The notes beneath the pieces are model-generated. The model worked only from the letters and a program-made list of their open reading frames with translations, made no database searches and was not told the origin of the DNA. Of a DNA stretch of 64,000 nucleotides, positions 40,311 through 50,464 are shown one piece after another (the first letter of the stretch is position 1; every line of letters starts with the position of its first letter). Made by a program: the position numbers and the translations under genes. The DNA comes from Desulfobulbus sp. (lineage in GTDB: Bacteria > Desulfobacterota > Desulfobulbia > Desulfobulbales > Desulfobulbaceae), in NCBI GenBank assembly GCA_003604995.1, contig QZJD01000069.1, positions 20,302 to 84,301 of the forward strand, written 5' to 3'.

Positions 40311-40796
40311 ATGCGGCTCCTCTTCATTGCAATCATTATCCTGCTGCTCGGCGGCTGCGCGGCCAACACCCCGCCCCCCCCAAGCGACTTCGTCGGTCAA
40401 CACCCGGCCCCCGCCGAGGAGTCGCGAAATTCGCTCACGGTTGGCGCTCTTCTCCAACAGTACTCCTCCTGGGAGGGCACACGCTACCGGGCAGGCGGCC
40501 TCAGCCGCAAGGGAGTCGACTGTTCCGGCTTTGTCTATCTGACCTTCCAGGACCTGCTGGGAATCGAACTGCCCAGAAGCGCCAGCCGGCAGGCACAGGT
40601 GGGAAAAGAGGTTACGGCTACGGAATTGCATACGGGCGACTTGGTCTTTTTCAAGACCGGCCGGCGCGGCAGGCATGTGGGGATATACCTCGCCGAGGGC
40701 AGATTCATTCATGCATCGACCACCATCGGCGTGACGATTTCCAGCCTGGACGACCGCTACTGGGCCCGCAGGTACTGGAAAGCGATGCGGGTCTAG
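40311..40796 (+). CDS. NlpC/P60 family lipoprotein peptidase
   Basis: Lipobox LLGGCAA; KGVDCSGFVYLTFQDLLGIELPRSASRQ; GDLVFFKTG..HVGIYL. Confidence 0.88.
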   Translation: MRLLFIAIIILLLGGCAANTPPPPSDFVGQHPAPAEESRNSLTVGALLQQYSSWEGTRYRAGGLSRKGVDCSGFVYLTFQDLLGIELPRSASRQAQVGKEVTATELHTGDLVFFKTGRRGRHVGIYLAEGRFIHASTTIGVTISSLDDRYWARRYWKAMRV

Positions 40797-40814
40797 CCTC
40801 CCGCCGGCCCGCGC

Positions 40815-41972
40815 TTACGGCCTGTTGTCCCCGACGGCGCGGATCAGCCCGGACAGATCCGAGATATCGCCGAGCAGTACCGCACCGATGAGACGGTTTT
40901 CCTGATCAAAAACCCTTTTGCGGTAGACGCCCTCTCCCTCCTCCACCTCCGATCGATACCGACCTTCCGCATCGATCTCGCCCACCGCGGCCAGATCAAT
41001 CCCCGCCACCTTCAGCTTGTTGGCCGCCACCGTTCCGCGGTAGCGCTGGGAGCCACCGGCCATGTTCGTGCCGGCAATCCGCCCTTGCTCCGCGGCAGCC
41101 GGCCAGATGCCGTAGACATTGCCTTCGAACTCAGTCACGTCGCCCGCGGCAAAGACCTCAGGCCTGCTGGTTCGCAGCAGATCGTCCACCAGGATTCCCT
41201 TGTTCCGAGCCACCCCGAGATGGCCGGCCAGATCCAGGTTGGGTCGGACCCCGGCGGCAATGAGCACCAAATCCGCGGTCAGGACTTCGCAATCGTCCAG
41301 CACCACCCGCTCCACGGTTGTTCCGCCCTGAATTTCATGCACGGAAATGTTGAGGTGAAAAGAAAAACCCATGCCCTCCATGATCTCCCGCAGCTTCTCC
41401 GCACCGGTGGGATCAAGCTGCCGGGGGAGCAGACGGGGCAGAAACTCGACCACCGTCACCTGCATTCCCCGCCGCCTGAGGGAATTGCCGGCCTCCAGCC
41501 CCAGCAGCCCGCCGCCGATGACCACCGCCTCTCCCCCGGCCCGGCAGCGGGAGACGATTTGCCTTGCGTCGGCAATATTGCGGAGAGCAAAGCTACCCAG
41601 CTTGTCGGAACCGATGATCGGCGGGATGAAGGAGTGGCTGCCGCTGGCCAGCAGCAGGAGATCATAGGGGATTTCCCCACCCCGGTCAAATGTGACCACC
41701 CGGCGGTCAGGGTCGGCGCCGGTCACCCTGGTGCCGGTACGCAGTTCGATACGCTGCTGTGCATACCACTCCGGCGCCCTGATCACCAGTTCCGCTTCGT
41801 CAACATCGCCCGCCAGATAGTCGATCAGGCGGATACGGGAATAAAAGGGAAGATCCTCCTCAGTGAGGAGGATGATCCTGCCCTCCTCATCGTTTTTCCG
41901 AATATGTTCCGCGGCCGTGGTTCCGGCGACTCCATTACCGACAATGACGTAGCGCTTGCTCTGTGCGGCCAT
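40815..41972 (-). CDS. FAD-dependent NAD(P)-disulfide oxidoreductase family protein
   Basis: YVIVGNGVAGTTAAEHIR, AVVIGGGLLGLEAG, EVFAAGDVTEF. Confidence 0.85.
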   Translation of the reverse strand: MAAQSKRYVIVGNGVAGTTAAEHIRKNDEEGRIILLTEEDLPFYSRIRLIDYLAGDVDEAELVIRAPEWYAQQRIELRTGTRVTGADPDRRVVTFDRGGEIPYDLLLLASGSHSFIPPIIGSDKLGSFALRNIADARQIVSRCRAGGEAVVIGGGLLGLEAGNSLRRRGMQVTVVEFLPRLLPRQLDPTGAEKLREIMEGMGFSFHLNISVHEIQGGTTVERVVLDDCEVLTADLVLIAAGVRPNLDLAGHLGVARNKGILVDDLLRTSRPEVFAAGDVTEFEGNVYGIWPAAAEQGRIAGTNMAGGSQRYRGTVAANKLKVAGIDLAAVGEIDAEGRYRSEVEEGEGVYRKRVFDQENRLIGAVLLGDISDLSGLIRAVGDNRP

Positions 41973-41990
41973 GCTTCCTCTCTGCTGCCT

Positions 41991-43601
41991 CTATGTTCCC
42001 GGGGGACCGGAAGTCTGCACCGCCCGACCCGCCTTGGCCGCGAACTGCTTGAAATTCTCGGCAAACATCCCGGCGAGCCGCCTGGCCTGGCGGTCATACT
42101 CCTGCTTCCGGCGCCAGGCGGCGCGGGGATTGAGCGTCTCGGCCGACACGCCCGGGCAGCTGAGCGGAACGTGCAGGCCGAAAAAGGCTTCCTGCTCGGT
42201 GGGCACGTCATCCAGAGAGCCGTCCAGCACTGCTCTGACCATGGACCTGGTCAGCGGCAGGGGAATGCGCTTGCCCGTGGAACAGCTGCCCCCGGTCCAG
42301 CCGGTATTGATCAGCCAGACCTGCGAACCGTGCCGGTCAAGCTTTTTGCCGAGCAGCTCCGCGTAGCGCAGGGGATGAAGCGGCATAAACGGAGCGCCGT
42401 AGCAGGCACTGAACACCGGCGTCGGCTCCTTGATTCCCCGCTCGGTGTCGGCCACCCGCGCCGTATAGCCGGAGAGAAAATGATAGATGGCCTGATCGCG
42501 GGTCAATCGGGCAATGGCCGGCAGGACGCCGAAGGCGTCCGCCGAGAGAAAAATGATGGTCTTCGGATGGCATCCCAGGCCACTCCTGCTGGCGTTGGGG
42601 ATTGCGGAAATGTGGTAGGACCCTCTGGTGTTTTCGGTAAAGGCGGCATCGTCATAGTCGACCTGCCTGGTGGCGGCATCCAGTGCCACATTTTCCAAAA
42701 TGGTGCCGAAACGCCTGGTGGCCCCATAGATCTCCGGTTCCCTTTCCCGGGAGAGGTGAAGCAGCTTGGCGTAACAGCCTCCTTCGAAGTTAAAGACCCC
42801 CTCGTCGCTCCAGCCATGCTCATCGTCGCCGATCAGGGTTCGACCGGCGTCGGAGGCGAGAGTGGTCTTGCCGGTACCGCTCAGCCCGAAAAACAGGGCG
42901 GTATCCTCGTCCCTGCCGCTGGTTGCCGAGCAGTGCATGGGCAGCACGCCCTGCTTGGGCATCAGGTAATTCATGATCGTGAAGACCGCCTTCTTTATCT
43001 CCCCGGCATAGCTGGTCCCCCCGATCAGCACGAGCCGTTTCTTGAAATTGATGAGGATGAAGGTCTCTGAACTGGTCCCGTCCAGGCTGGGCGAGGCATG
43101 GAAGCGGGGGGCATTGATCACGGTGAATTCGGGAACATGATTTGCCAGTTCCCTGGGGGTGGCCTGAAGGAACATGTTGCGGGCGAAAAGGCTGTGCCAG
43201 GCACACTGGGTGATGACCCGGATCGGCAACCGGTAATCGGGATCAGCGCCGACAAAACAATCCTGCACGAAAATATCGTGGGTCTGCAGATGCATGGCCA
43301 TCCGGGCATGCAGCTGATCGAAATACTTTTCGCTGATCGGGGGGTTGATCGTGCCCCAGTTGATGTCCTTCCTGGTTGATGATTCCTGGACAATAAACTT
43401 GTCGTCGGCGGAGCGGCCGGTATGATGGCCGGTGCGTACCGTGATCGGCCCGAGATGGGAAAGGCGTCCTTCTCCGCGGACCATGATCTTCTCGTAGAGA
43501 CGGGGGGTGGGGAGGTTCCAGAACTCCTCCCCCAAATTGGTCAGCCCGTGGTGTTCCAGACCGAATCGACTCCGGCGTCCCTGATTTTTCACCGATCTCA
43601 T
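41991..43601 (-). CDS. pckA: phosphoenolpyruvate carboxykinase (ATP)
   Basis: FFGLSGTGKTTLASD, LIGDDEHGWSDEGVFNFEGGCYAK. Confidence 0.95.
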   Translation of the reverse strand: MRSVKNQGRRSRFGLEHHGLTNLGEEFWNLPTPRLYEKIMVRGEGRLSHLGPITVRTGHHTGRSADDKFIVQESSTRKDINWGTINPPISEKYFDQLHARMAMHLQTHDIFVQDCFVGADPDYRLPIRVITQCAWHSLFARNMFLQATPRELANHVPEFTVINAPRFHASPSLDGTSSETFILINFKKRLVLIGGTSYAGEIKKAVFTIMNYLMPKQGVLPMHCSATSGRDEDTALFFGLSGTGKTTLASDAGRTLIGDDEHGWSDEGVFNFEGGCYAKLLHLSREREPEIYGATRRFGTILENVALDAATRQVDYDDAAFTENTRGSYHISAIPNASRSGLGCHPKTIIFLSADAFGVLPAIARLTRDQAIYHFLSGYTARVADTERGIKEPTPVFSACYGAPFMPLHPLRYAELLGKKLDRHGSQVWLINTGWTGGSCSTGKRIPLPLTRSMVRAVLDGSLDDVPTEQEAFFGLHVPLSCPGVSAETLNPRAAWRRKQEYDRQARRLAGMFAENFKQFAAKAGRAVQTSGPPGT

Positions 43602-43769
43602 CTCCGCGCCCTCCGCTCTCTCGCAAAATCATCTCTTCCCATCATATACCTGAATCGGGCAGCTGTCCAATAACCCGTGGGGGCTTGCCGGGGACGGCGC
43701 GGCTTTCACCCGGAACGAGCGTATCCGCCAAAAAACCTCATGGGCTCGGATCCGCCGGGGGCCGGAGTT

Positions 43770-44279
43770 TCATTCCGGACAAAGGGATGTCCAGCCTGCG
43801 GGCAGCGAGGTCGTCTCCAGGGCAAGTTCAAAACAGAAGGCCTCCAAATCACCGACGCCGCAGTTCACCGACGAGGTGCGCCGGCCGGCCCTGACCTCCA
43901 GCAGTTCGTTGTCGAGAAAGGCAAGCAGGGCACGGGCCACCGTTTCTCTGAAGCCGGGACACTGCCCGTTGATCCTCCCGCAGAACGCCTGCAACCGCCG
44001 CCAATTGACCAGAGAGCGGGCCACCCCCCGGTAAATCCGCAGATCCCGGTTACGCGGATCCAGGTCCCGCAGAACGATTTCTTTTGCCCGGGCCAGAGCG
44101 GCCTGGTAAAGGAGCCGACGTTCATCGTCTCGCAACGTGAGATGCGGTCCGTCCTCGTCCTCGCTCAGAAAATAGAGGCTGGCGTGCAGGGCAATTTCTG
44201 GAATCTCGCCGGAATTGCGGACGAGAATAAGCTCCTCCTCCAGGAGGGCTTTGCGATCACTCTCCCTCGTTCCGATCAT
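43770..44279 (-). CDS. hypothetical protein overlapping hemA 3' end
   Basis: Codon-coherent MIGTRESDRKALLEEELILVRNSGEIPEIALHASLYFL..., translationally coupled overlap with hemA. Confidence 0.55.
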   Translation of the reverse strand: MIGTRESDRKALLEEELILVRNSGEIPEIALHASLYFLSEDEDGPHLTLRDDERRLLYQAALARAKEIVLRDLDPRNRDLRIYRGVARSLVNWRRLQAFCGRINGQCPGFRETVARALLAFLDNELLEVRAGRRTSSVNCGVGDLEAFCFELALETTSLPAGWTSLCPE

Positions 44280-45567
44280 CCGGATTCCCGTTGCTCCCTT
44301 CCAACCGAAAAAGATCGCGCACCATGTTGATCCGAGTCCGCCGATCCGTGCCATGGTCGTTGCTCTCGCTTTTCAAAAACTGCAAAGGATGGTGGAGCAT
44401 CTTGTTGACAATGGCCGAGGCCATCTTCTCGATGGACTTCTGCTCGGCTGGTTCCAGGTTGCGCAGCCGGGCCAGGGTCTTTTCCAGTTCGCCCCGGCAG
44501 ATCGCCTCCGCCATCCGCCGCAGCTCGACAATGGTCGGGGTGGCCTCCATGTTTTCCAGCCAGCCGCTGAATTTAAGGGTTTCCTCGGCGACGATCCGCT
44601 CCGCCCTGACCGCTTCGCGGTCCCGTTCGGCCCTGTTCATCTCCACCACGTTGGTCAGGTCATCGATATCATAGAGATAGACGTTGTCCAGGTCGTTGAT
44701 GTCCTGATCCAGATCCCTGGGGACGGCGATATCGATGAAAAAGAGCGGGCGCTGGCGGCGCTCGCGCATCACCGGCTTGATGTCCTCCTTGCCGAGGATG
44801 GTCCCGGTGGCGCCGGTGGAACTGATGATGATGTCCACATTGAGCAGCTGGTCCTTCAGCTCCTCAAGGGAGGCGGCCTCACCGTTGAAGCGGCGGGCCA
44901 GCTTGACCGCCCGCTCCAGGGTCCGGTTGACCACCACCACCTTGGCCACCCCCTGACCGATCAAATGCTCCGCGGCCAGTTCCGCCATCTCGCCCGCGCC
45001 GATCAGCATCACCCGTTTGTCGTCCAGCTGACCGAAGATCTTGCGGGCCAGTTCCACCGCCGCGTAGCTGATGGACACCGCGCTGGCGCCGATGCGCGTT
45101 TCGGTGCGCACCCGCTTGGCCACAAAAAAGGCCTTGTGCAACAACTTGTTCAGGACCAGGCCGCTGCACTTCATCTCAGCGGCATGGCGGTAGGCCTCCT
45201 TGAGCTGGCCCAGGATCTGCGCCTCGCCCACGATCATGGAGTCCAGGCTGGAGGCGACCATGAACAGGTGCCGCACCGCCTCCTCGTTCGCATACTGGTA
45301 GACATACCTGGCCAGTTCCTCGGCCGGCACGGCCTTGCCGAAAAGCAGGGCCAGTACCGCGGCCCTGGTCTCGGCGGGATCATCGGTGGTATAGAGGACT
45401 TCCACCCGGTTGCAGGTGGAGAGGAGATAATATTCCTTCAGCCCGGCAATTTCGCCGAGCGCGCTGAGCGGTTCGGCATAGCCCCCGGCCAGGGCCATCT
45501 TTTCCCGGACAGCGAGGGGGGTGGTCTTATGGTTGACGCCGAGCAGGACGATGGACTCACTTGGCAT
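44257..45567 (-). CDS. hemA: glutamyl-tRNA reductase
   Basis: LLGVNHKTTPLAVREK, STCNRVEVLY, EAQILGQLKEAY. Confidence 0.95.
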   Translation of the reverse strand: MPSESIVLLGVNHKTTPLAVREKMALAGGYAEPLSALGEIAGLKEYYLLSTCNRVEVLYTTDDPAETRAAVLALLFGKAVPAEELARYVYQYANEEAVRHLFMVASSLDSMIVGEAQILGQLKEAYRHAAEMKCSGLVLNKLLHKAFFVAKRVRTETRIGASAVSISYAAVELARKIFGQLDDKRVMLIGAGEMAELAAEHLIGQGVAKVVVVNRTLERAVKLARRFNGEAASLEELKDQLLNVDIIISSTGATGTILGKEDIKPVMRERRQRPLFFIDIAVPRDLDQDINDLDNVYLYDIDDLTNVVEMNRAERDREAVRAERIVAEETLKFSGWLENMEATPTIVELRRMAEAICRGELEKTLARLRNLEPAEQKSIEKMASAIVNKMLHHPLQFLKSESNDHGTDRRTRINMVRDLFRLEGSNGNPDDRNEGE

Positions 45568-46375
45568 AGGAATGGATTCCGCCCAGCAGATAGTTGACGC
45601 CCCACAGGGTAAAAAGCACGGCCAGAAAGGCGACGATGGTCATGATCGCCGCCGGCCGCCCCCGCCAGCCCACGGTAAAACGAAGATGCACCAAGGCCGC
45701 GTAGAGGAACCAGGTGATCAGGGACCAGGTTTCCTTGGGATCCCAGTGCCAATAGGCACCCCACGCCTGCTTGGCCCATACCGAACCGGAGATGATCCCC
45801 AGGGTCAGGAGCGGGAATCCCACGGACAGGCAGTGCTGGTTCAGTTTGTCCAGGGCCTCCAAAGACGGCAGGCGGGAGAAGAACAGGCCGAAGCGCTTGC
45901 GCTTGATTTCGCGTTCCTGCAGCAAGTACATGATGCCGCCGATGCAGGCCAGCCCCAGGAATCCGTCGGCGATGATGGAAATTGACGCATGGACCGGCAG
46001 CCACCAGCTCTGCAAGGCCGGTACCAGAGGCAGGATCTCCCGGGAAGCCAGGGCGGCGATCAGCATGAACCCGACGGTCAGGATGCTGACAAAGGTGCCG
46101 AAATTCTTGACCGTATAGCGCCAGCGAAACGAGAGATATCCCCAGGCGATGGCCCAGGCGAAAAAGGAGACCGTTTCGTGCTGGGAGGTGATGGGGGTGT
46201 GACCCGCTTCAAAATAACGGGCGATGATATTCAGGGTATGAAGAATCGCGCCGGTGGTGAATATCCCCCGGGCCACCGTACGGACCCTGTTGTTCTGGGA
46301 GACAAAAAAGCCGACGTACGCCGCCATGGCCAGAAAATACACGACAAAACTGATCTGAAACAGCGGGTAGCTCAT
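45557..46375 (-). CDS. ccsB: c-type cytochrome biogenesis protein CcsB/CcsA (ResC-type)
   Basis: WWD-like VWAKQAWGAYWHWDPKETWSLITWFLYA. Confidence 0.9.
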   Translation of the reverse strand: MSYPLFQISFVVYFLAMAAYVGFFVSQNNRVRTVARGIFTTGAILHTLNIIARYFEAGHTPITSQHETVSFFAWAIAWGYLSFRWRYTVKNFGTFVSILTVGFMLIAALASREILPLVPALQSWWLPVHASISIIADGFLGLACIGGIMYLLQEREIKRKRFGLFFSRLPSLEALDKLNQHCLSVGFPLLTLGIISGSVWAKQAWGAYWHWDPKETWSLITWFLYAALVHLRFTVGWRGRPAAIMTIVAFLAVLFTLWGVNYLLGGIHSYAK

Positions 46376-47037
46376 GCGATATCCAGTTTCAAGGCTTTGC
46401 ACTCCAGGTCCAGGCCGGGCCCAAGCACGCTCCGCAGATGCGCCCGCAGGGTATCGATCTCGCCCCTGCGTATCCACGCAACTATATCGTCATGGAGAAT
46501 TTTTTTATAGATTTTTTTCCGCTGCGCCTGCGAATACCCGCCCCCAACCACCTGGCGCCGGACCTGGGCCATGAGGTTCAGCAGCACCTCGTATTCCGGC
46601 CCGAACTCCCCCTCGAGCCGCGCTCTGATCATGGCGGCCACCGCCGGGCTCTTGCCGCCGGTGGCTATGGCAATGGTCAGATCCCCCCGGCGCAGGGCGG
46701 CGGGTACCTGAAAATCGCAGCAATGCGGATCATCCGCCACATTGACCAGCTGTCCGTTGCCGGCCGCCTGTCGACAAATCTCCGCCTGCACTGCCCGATC
46801 ATCGGTGACCGCAAAGACCAGCAGGGCGCCGGCGAGATCTTCCGGGGCATATGTTTTCCGCTGCCAGTCGATTCTCTTCTCATCTGCCAGCTCCGCCAAC
46901 TCCGGCTCGACCCGCGGACTGATCAAGCGGACCCTTGCCTCCGCGGCAAGCAATCCCTGAACCTTGCGCAGGGCTACCTCGCCGCCGCCGATTACCACGC
47001 ACAGCCTGTTCTTGATATCGAGGCAGACGGGATACAC
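46372..47037 (-). CDS. siroheme synthase N-domain: precorrin-2 dehydrogenase/sirohydrochlorin ferrochelatase
   Basis: CVVIGGGEVALRKVQGLL, NVADDPHCCDFQVPA, IATGGKSPAVA. Confidence 0.9.
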   Translation of the reverse strand: MYPVCLDIKNRLCVVIGGGEVALRKVQGLLAAEARVRLISPRVEPELAELADEKRIDWQRKTYAPEDLAGALLVFAVTDDRAVQAEICRQAAGNGQLVNVADDPHCCDFQVPAALRRGDLTIAIATGGKSPAVAAMIRARLEGEFGPEYEVLLNLMAQVRRQVVGGGYSQAQRKKIYKKILHDDIVAWIRRGEIDTLRAHLRSVLGPGLDLECKALKLDIA

Positions 47038-47049
47038 AGCCGGGACCGC

Positions 47050-47742
47050 CTAACCTCTGGGAGTGAGCCTGTTCAACAGGATCTCCCGGTCCTCGTCCAG
47101 GTTGCGCAAGGTGCGCTTTGACGCGGCGATGACATACTCCGCCTCGGCCATTTCCAGAAAGGGCCGCAGGCTCTGTCGCCGGATATCATGGGCCAGATAG
47201 ACCACCCCGCCGGGCTTGAGCGCCCCGCGCATCACCTGCAGGAGCGGCGCAAAAAATTCCTCGCGAAAGAGAATCTCGGCCCCGACGATGATATCGAACC
47301 GCTCCATGGGAGGGGGGGCCAACCAGTCCAGCAGCAGGCAGTCGACATCGGTGACCCCGCTCGCCGCCGCGCTGACCCGCTCGAACTCGAGAATATGCTC
47401 TTCATAATCGGTCAGGGTTACGCTACAGCCGGCAGCTGCGGCGGCAAGACCGGGCGCGCCGAGCCCCGCGCCGAGTTCGAGCAGGCGGGTGCCCGGGGCG
47501 AATTGCTGGGCGGCCAGGTACTGGGCAAGGACAATGGCGGCTTCCCACAGCTTGACCCAGAAGGGAAAGGTGGAAGGATCCTTCAGCGGGTCCTTGCCGG
47601 CAAGCAACGGCTCCAGATCGGTCACCTTGAGCAGGTTCAGCCGTACCGGCCCCAGCTCCAGGGGATCAAAAGCCACCCGGTACTCGTTCCTCAACTTCTG
47701 ATACAGCGCCTGCTCTACGGCAGGCAAGGTCTGCGGATCCAT
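47050..47742 (-). CDS. class I SAM-dependent methyltransferase
   Basis: LLELGAGLGAPGLAAAAAGCSVTLTDYEEHILEF. Confidence 0.8.
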   Translation of the reverse strand: MDPQTLPAVEQALYQKLRNEYRVAFDPLELGPVRLNLLKVTDLEPLLAGKDPLKDPSTFPFWVKLWEAAIVLAQYLAAQQFAPGTRLLELGAGLGAPGLAAAAAGCSVTLTDYEEHILEFERVSAAASGVTDVDCLLLDWLAPPPMERFDIIVGAEILFREEFFAPLLQVMRGALKPGGVVYLAHDIRRQSLRPFLEMAEAEYVIAASKRTLRNLDEDREILLNRLTPRG

Positions 47743-47793
47743 GCACTCCTCTCTTGAATTGCTCCCTGCCCCGCCGCCTGCGGATCTCGACGA

Positions 47794-48612
47794 TCAGCCA
47801 AGGAATTGCCAGGCAAGACCGAGACCGGAAACCGCCAGGCAGTAATAACCGAACCAGAACAGTTTACCCTGCCGGGCAATACTCAGCAACAGGACAATCG
47901 CCCCGTATCCGGTTATCAGGGAAGCAAAGGTACCGGCGGCGATGGCGACGAACTCCGCAGCCGGAAGCGGAGCGGCAAAAACATCCCCCACCTCGAGGAC
48001 CACGGCGCCGACAATGGCTGGAATCGACATGATAAAGGAAAAACGGGCTGCCGTTTCCCGGTTGATACCGAGCAGCATTCCGGTGAAAATAGTACTGCCG
48101 CTGCGGGACAGGCCGGGGAGAATGGCCATGGCCTGCGCGCCTCCGATGGCCAGCGCCCGCGCCCAGGTCACCTCGGCCCCTTTTTCTCGCAGAAACGGAG
48201 TCAGCAGCATGAGGATTCCGGAGACCGCCAGCATGACATAGGCGACAAGGACGCTGTCGAAGATCACTTCGACAGCGTCCTTGAAAAAAAGACCGACCAC
48301 CACCGCCGGGAGGGTAGCCACGACAATATTGACGTCCCAGCGAAAAAAACGGGCAAGCTCGGGATCCGCGCGACGGACGGCAGGCGAAACAAACAGGGCC
48401 CTGACCATCTGCCGCAGTTCGTTCTTGAAAACGAGCAGAACCGCGAACAGGGTTCCGCAGTGGAGGGCCACCTCAAAAAAAATGCCCGGCTTATGAAAGC
48501 CGAGGATCTGGGCGCCGATGACCAGATGGCCGGAGCTGGAGACCGGGAGAAACTCGGTGAGCCCCTGCACCATGCCCAGGAGGACCGCCTTCAGCACTGT
48601 CAACAGATCCAT
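47794..48612 (-). CDS. uppP: undecaprenyl-diphosphatase
   Basis: GMVQGLTEFLPVSSSGHL and LPGLSRSGSTI. Confidence 0.95.
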   Translation of the reverse strand: MDLLTVLKAVLLGMVQGLTEFLPVSSSGHLVIGAQILGFHKPGIFFEVALHCGTLFAVLLVFKNELRQMVRALFVSPAVRRADPELARFFRWDVNIVVATLPAVVVGLFFKDAVEVIFDSVLVAYVMLAVSGILMLLTPFLREKGAEVTWARALAIGGAQAMAILPGLSRSGSTIFTGMLLGINRETAARFSFIMSIPAIVGAVVLEVGDVFAAPLPAAEFVAIAAGTFASLITGYGAIVLLLSIARQGKLFWFGYYCLAVSGLGLAWQFLG

Positions 48613-48633
48613 GCCCGCCCTTGAAAATAAAAA

Positions 48634-48667
48634 AAGAGTCGGTTGATGCGCGCATCAACCGACTCTT
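48634..48667 (-). terminator. intrinsic terminator
   Basis: Perfect 17-bp stem AAGAGTCGGTTGATGCG/CGCATCAACCGACTCTT then T-rich run on minus strand. Confidence 0.85.
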
Positions 48668-48691
48668 GCGAATGACAAAAGACGAAGGAAA

Positions 48692-48892
48692 TCAGCAGCC
48701 TTCGACAGCCTTCTTAGCCTTCTTGCCCTTTACTTCCACGGCATCCCCGGCTTTCAGCTTATCGGCGCCGTCACAGGTCAGGGTTACCTTGTCCCCGTCA
48801 ACACTGTCGACGGTGCATTTTGCAGCCATGACCATCCCGGCTGAGCTCAAGGCGAATGCCACTACCAATACTGCGGTTACCAGCTTTTTCAT
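48692..48892 (-). CDS. small secreted hypothetical protein (66 aa)
   Basis: Signal peptide MKKLVTAVLVVAFALSSAGMVMA, then CTVDSVDGDKVTLTCDGADKLKAGDAVEVKGKKAKKAVEGC; strong downstream terminator. Confidence 0.7.
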   Translation of the reverse strand: MKKLVTAVLVVAFALSSAGMVMAAKCTVDSVDGDKVTLTCDGADKLKAGDAVEVKGKKAKKAVEGC

Positions 48893-49029
48893 GTTTTTCT
48901 CCTTTTGCTGAAATTAAAACAGATTCCCCCTGCCCAAAACCTCGTAAGGTGATCAAACTTATTCCGTTGTTTTCTCCTTGTCAAGTAAAACCCGGGAGAT
49001 TTTCGATGAATGACGCCTCATTTTTTATC

Positions 49030-49213
49030 TAGAGCCTCTTGCAAAATGAACGTCGCCGCGAGATCGAGAGAAAAATATTCCGGGTAAGGATGAGTTGTGA
49101 AATCGCCCGGAAGCGAAGCAGCGCTCCGTTGAGGACGATTTCACAAGGAAGACGCCGCCCGGGATATTTTTAGCCGATCGGAGCAGGTCGGTCATTTTGC
49201 AAGAGGCACTCTA
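49030..49213. repeat. MITE-like foldback element A (about 184 bp)
   Basis: Termini GCCTCTTGCAAAATGA (16 bp) inverted at both ends; imperfect palindrome along almost the whole length. Confidence 0.75.
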
Positions 49214-49693
49214 TAAAAGAGAAACGATATCCTTTTCCAGGAGGGAATGGGGCACATAGCCGGGATAGCGCTTGACCACTTCTCCCTTCCGGTTAATCAG
49301 AAACGAGGTCGGGACGCCCACCACCCCGCCGAAATCCCGGGCCGTTTTCGAACCTGCCATGAGAACCGGATAGTTAATGCTCTCTTTTTCAATGAGTTTG
49401 ACCACCACGGAAGCCCCTTTTTCATCCATGGACAGGCCGATCACCGAAAAACCCTTGGCGGCATGGTCGTTCTGCAACCGGATCAGACTCGGAATCTCCT
49501 GGCGGCAGGGCGGACACCAGGTGGTAAAAAAGGTGATAAGCAAAACCTTGCCCTGGAAGCTGGTGCTGTCTACATTTTTCCCATCCAAGGCCGAAGCCAG
49601 TGAAAAGTCGGGCAGCTTCTCGACCGCCGCCCCAGAGCCGGCGGCCATCATCAGAATGGTTACGCCAAGCAGCACCATGGATATTTTCTTCAT
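49211..49693 (-). CDS. TlpA-like thioredoxin-fold protein
   Basis: Signal peptide; TTWCPPCRQEIPSL; GVPTSFLINRKGEVVKRYPGY. Confidence 0.88.
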   Translation of the reverse strand: MKKISMVLLGVTILMMAAGSGAAVEKLPDFSLASALDGKNVDSTSFQGKVLLITFFTTWCPPCRQEIPSLIRLQNDHAAKGFSVIGLSMDEKGASVVVKLIEKESINYPVLMAGSKTARDFGGVVGVPTSFLINRKGEVVKRYPGYVPHSLLEKDIVSLL

Positions 49694-49843
49694 CACCTGC
49701 CTGCCCCGTGGTCTCATGTCCTTGCCTGAAAAAAAATTTATCCGAAGAGGCTTGCGCCCGCCACACAGGCCGGGTGTTTCACCGTACCGCACTCTTTTTC
49801 GGCACGGGCCCACTGCGTTACCAATTTTATATATTATGCATTC

Positions 49844-50464
49844 TCATCCGCTCTGACAACCATTATCATCGCTGCGGCTGAGCCCGCGCAGGTCCGCCGG
49901 GCAATTCAGGTTGCGCCAGGAACCATGCAGTTGCGCAGGCGGCTGCGGGGTGACCACTCCGGCCTGACCCGCAAGCCGGCTGAGCCTGGCGGATCCGCCG
50001 GCAGCCAGACCTTCCAACAGATCCCGGCAGCGGCGATCATAGTAGGCCAGCAACGGCTCGACCTGACCATCTCCCAGCAGGTCGGGGATCACCGCCCGCA
50101 CCTCAGGACCGCGACAGGACAGCAGCCAGAGCAGCGCCTCCCGCTCAAGATAAGGCATATCGCAGGCCGCGACCAGCCAGGACGCTTGCGGATGCCCCCG
50201 GAATGCCGCCAGTACTCCGGCCAGAGGCCCCTGCAAACCGGGGACATCGGTCAGCACCGGCAACGCGGCAAGGGACGGCGGAGCTTCCCCCCGGCCGACC
50301 AGAACGACCTGCTCGACCAGCCCCTGGAATTGCCGAACGATCAGTTCAAGCCAGGTTTGCCCCTCCATGGGGATCAAATGTTTCGGCCTGCCCATCCTGG
50401 TGCTCCGCCCGCCGATGAGCACGCACCCCCAGACCGGCGCGGGTCCGGTCACGTCCTGAGCCAT
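49844..50464 (-). CDS. mobA: molybdenum cofactor guanylyltransferase
   Basis: GCVLIGGRSTRMGRPKHLI, VAACDMPYLE. Confidence 0.85.
   Translation of the reverse strand: MAQDVTGPAPVWGCVLIGGRSTRMGRPKHLIPMEGQTWLELIVRQFQGLVEQVVLVGRGEAPPSLAALPVLTDVPGLQGPLAGVLAAFRGHPQASWLVAACDMPYLEREALLWLLSCRGPEVRAVIPDLLGDGQVEPLLAYYDRRCRDLLEGLAAGGSARLSRLAGQAGVVTPQPPAQLHGSWRNLNCPADLRGLSRSDDNGCQSG

Noticed and set aside
40008-40712. 234-aa minus-strand ORF overlapping the NlpC/P60 gene
   Set aside because: Most of it is antisense to a well-supported lipoprotein gene; the remaining tail has no recognisable domain.
41085-43070. 661-aa plus-strand ORF over pckA
   Set aside because: Spans antisense of two confidently identified genes.
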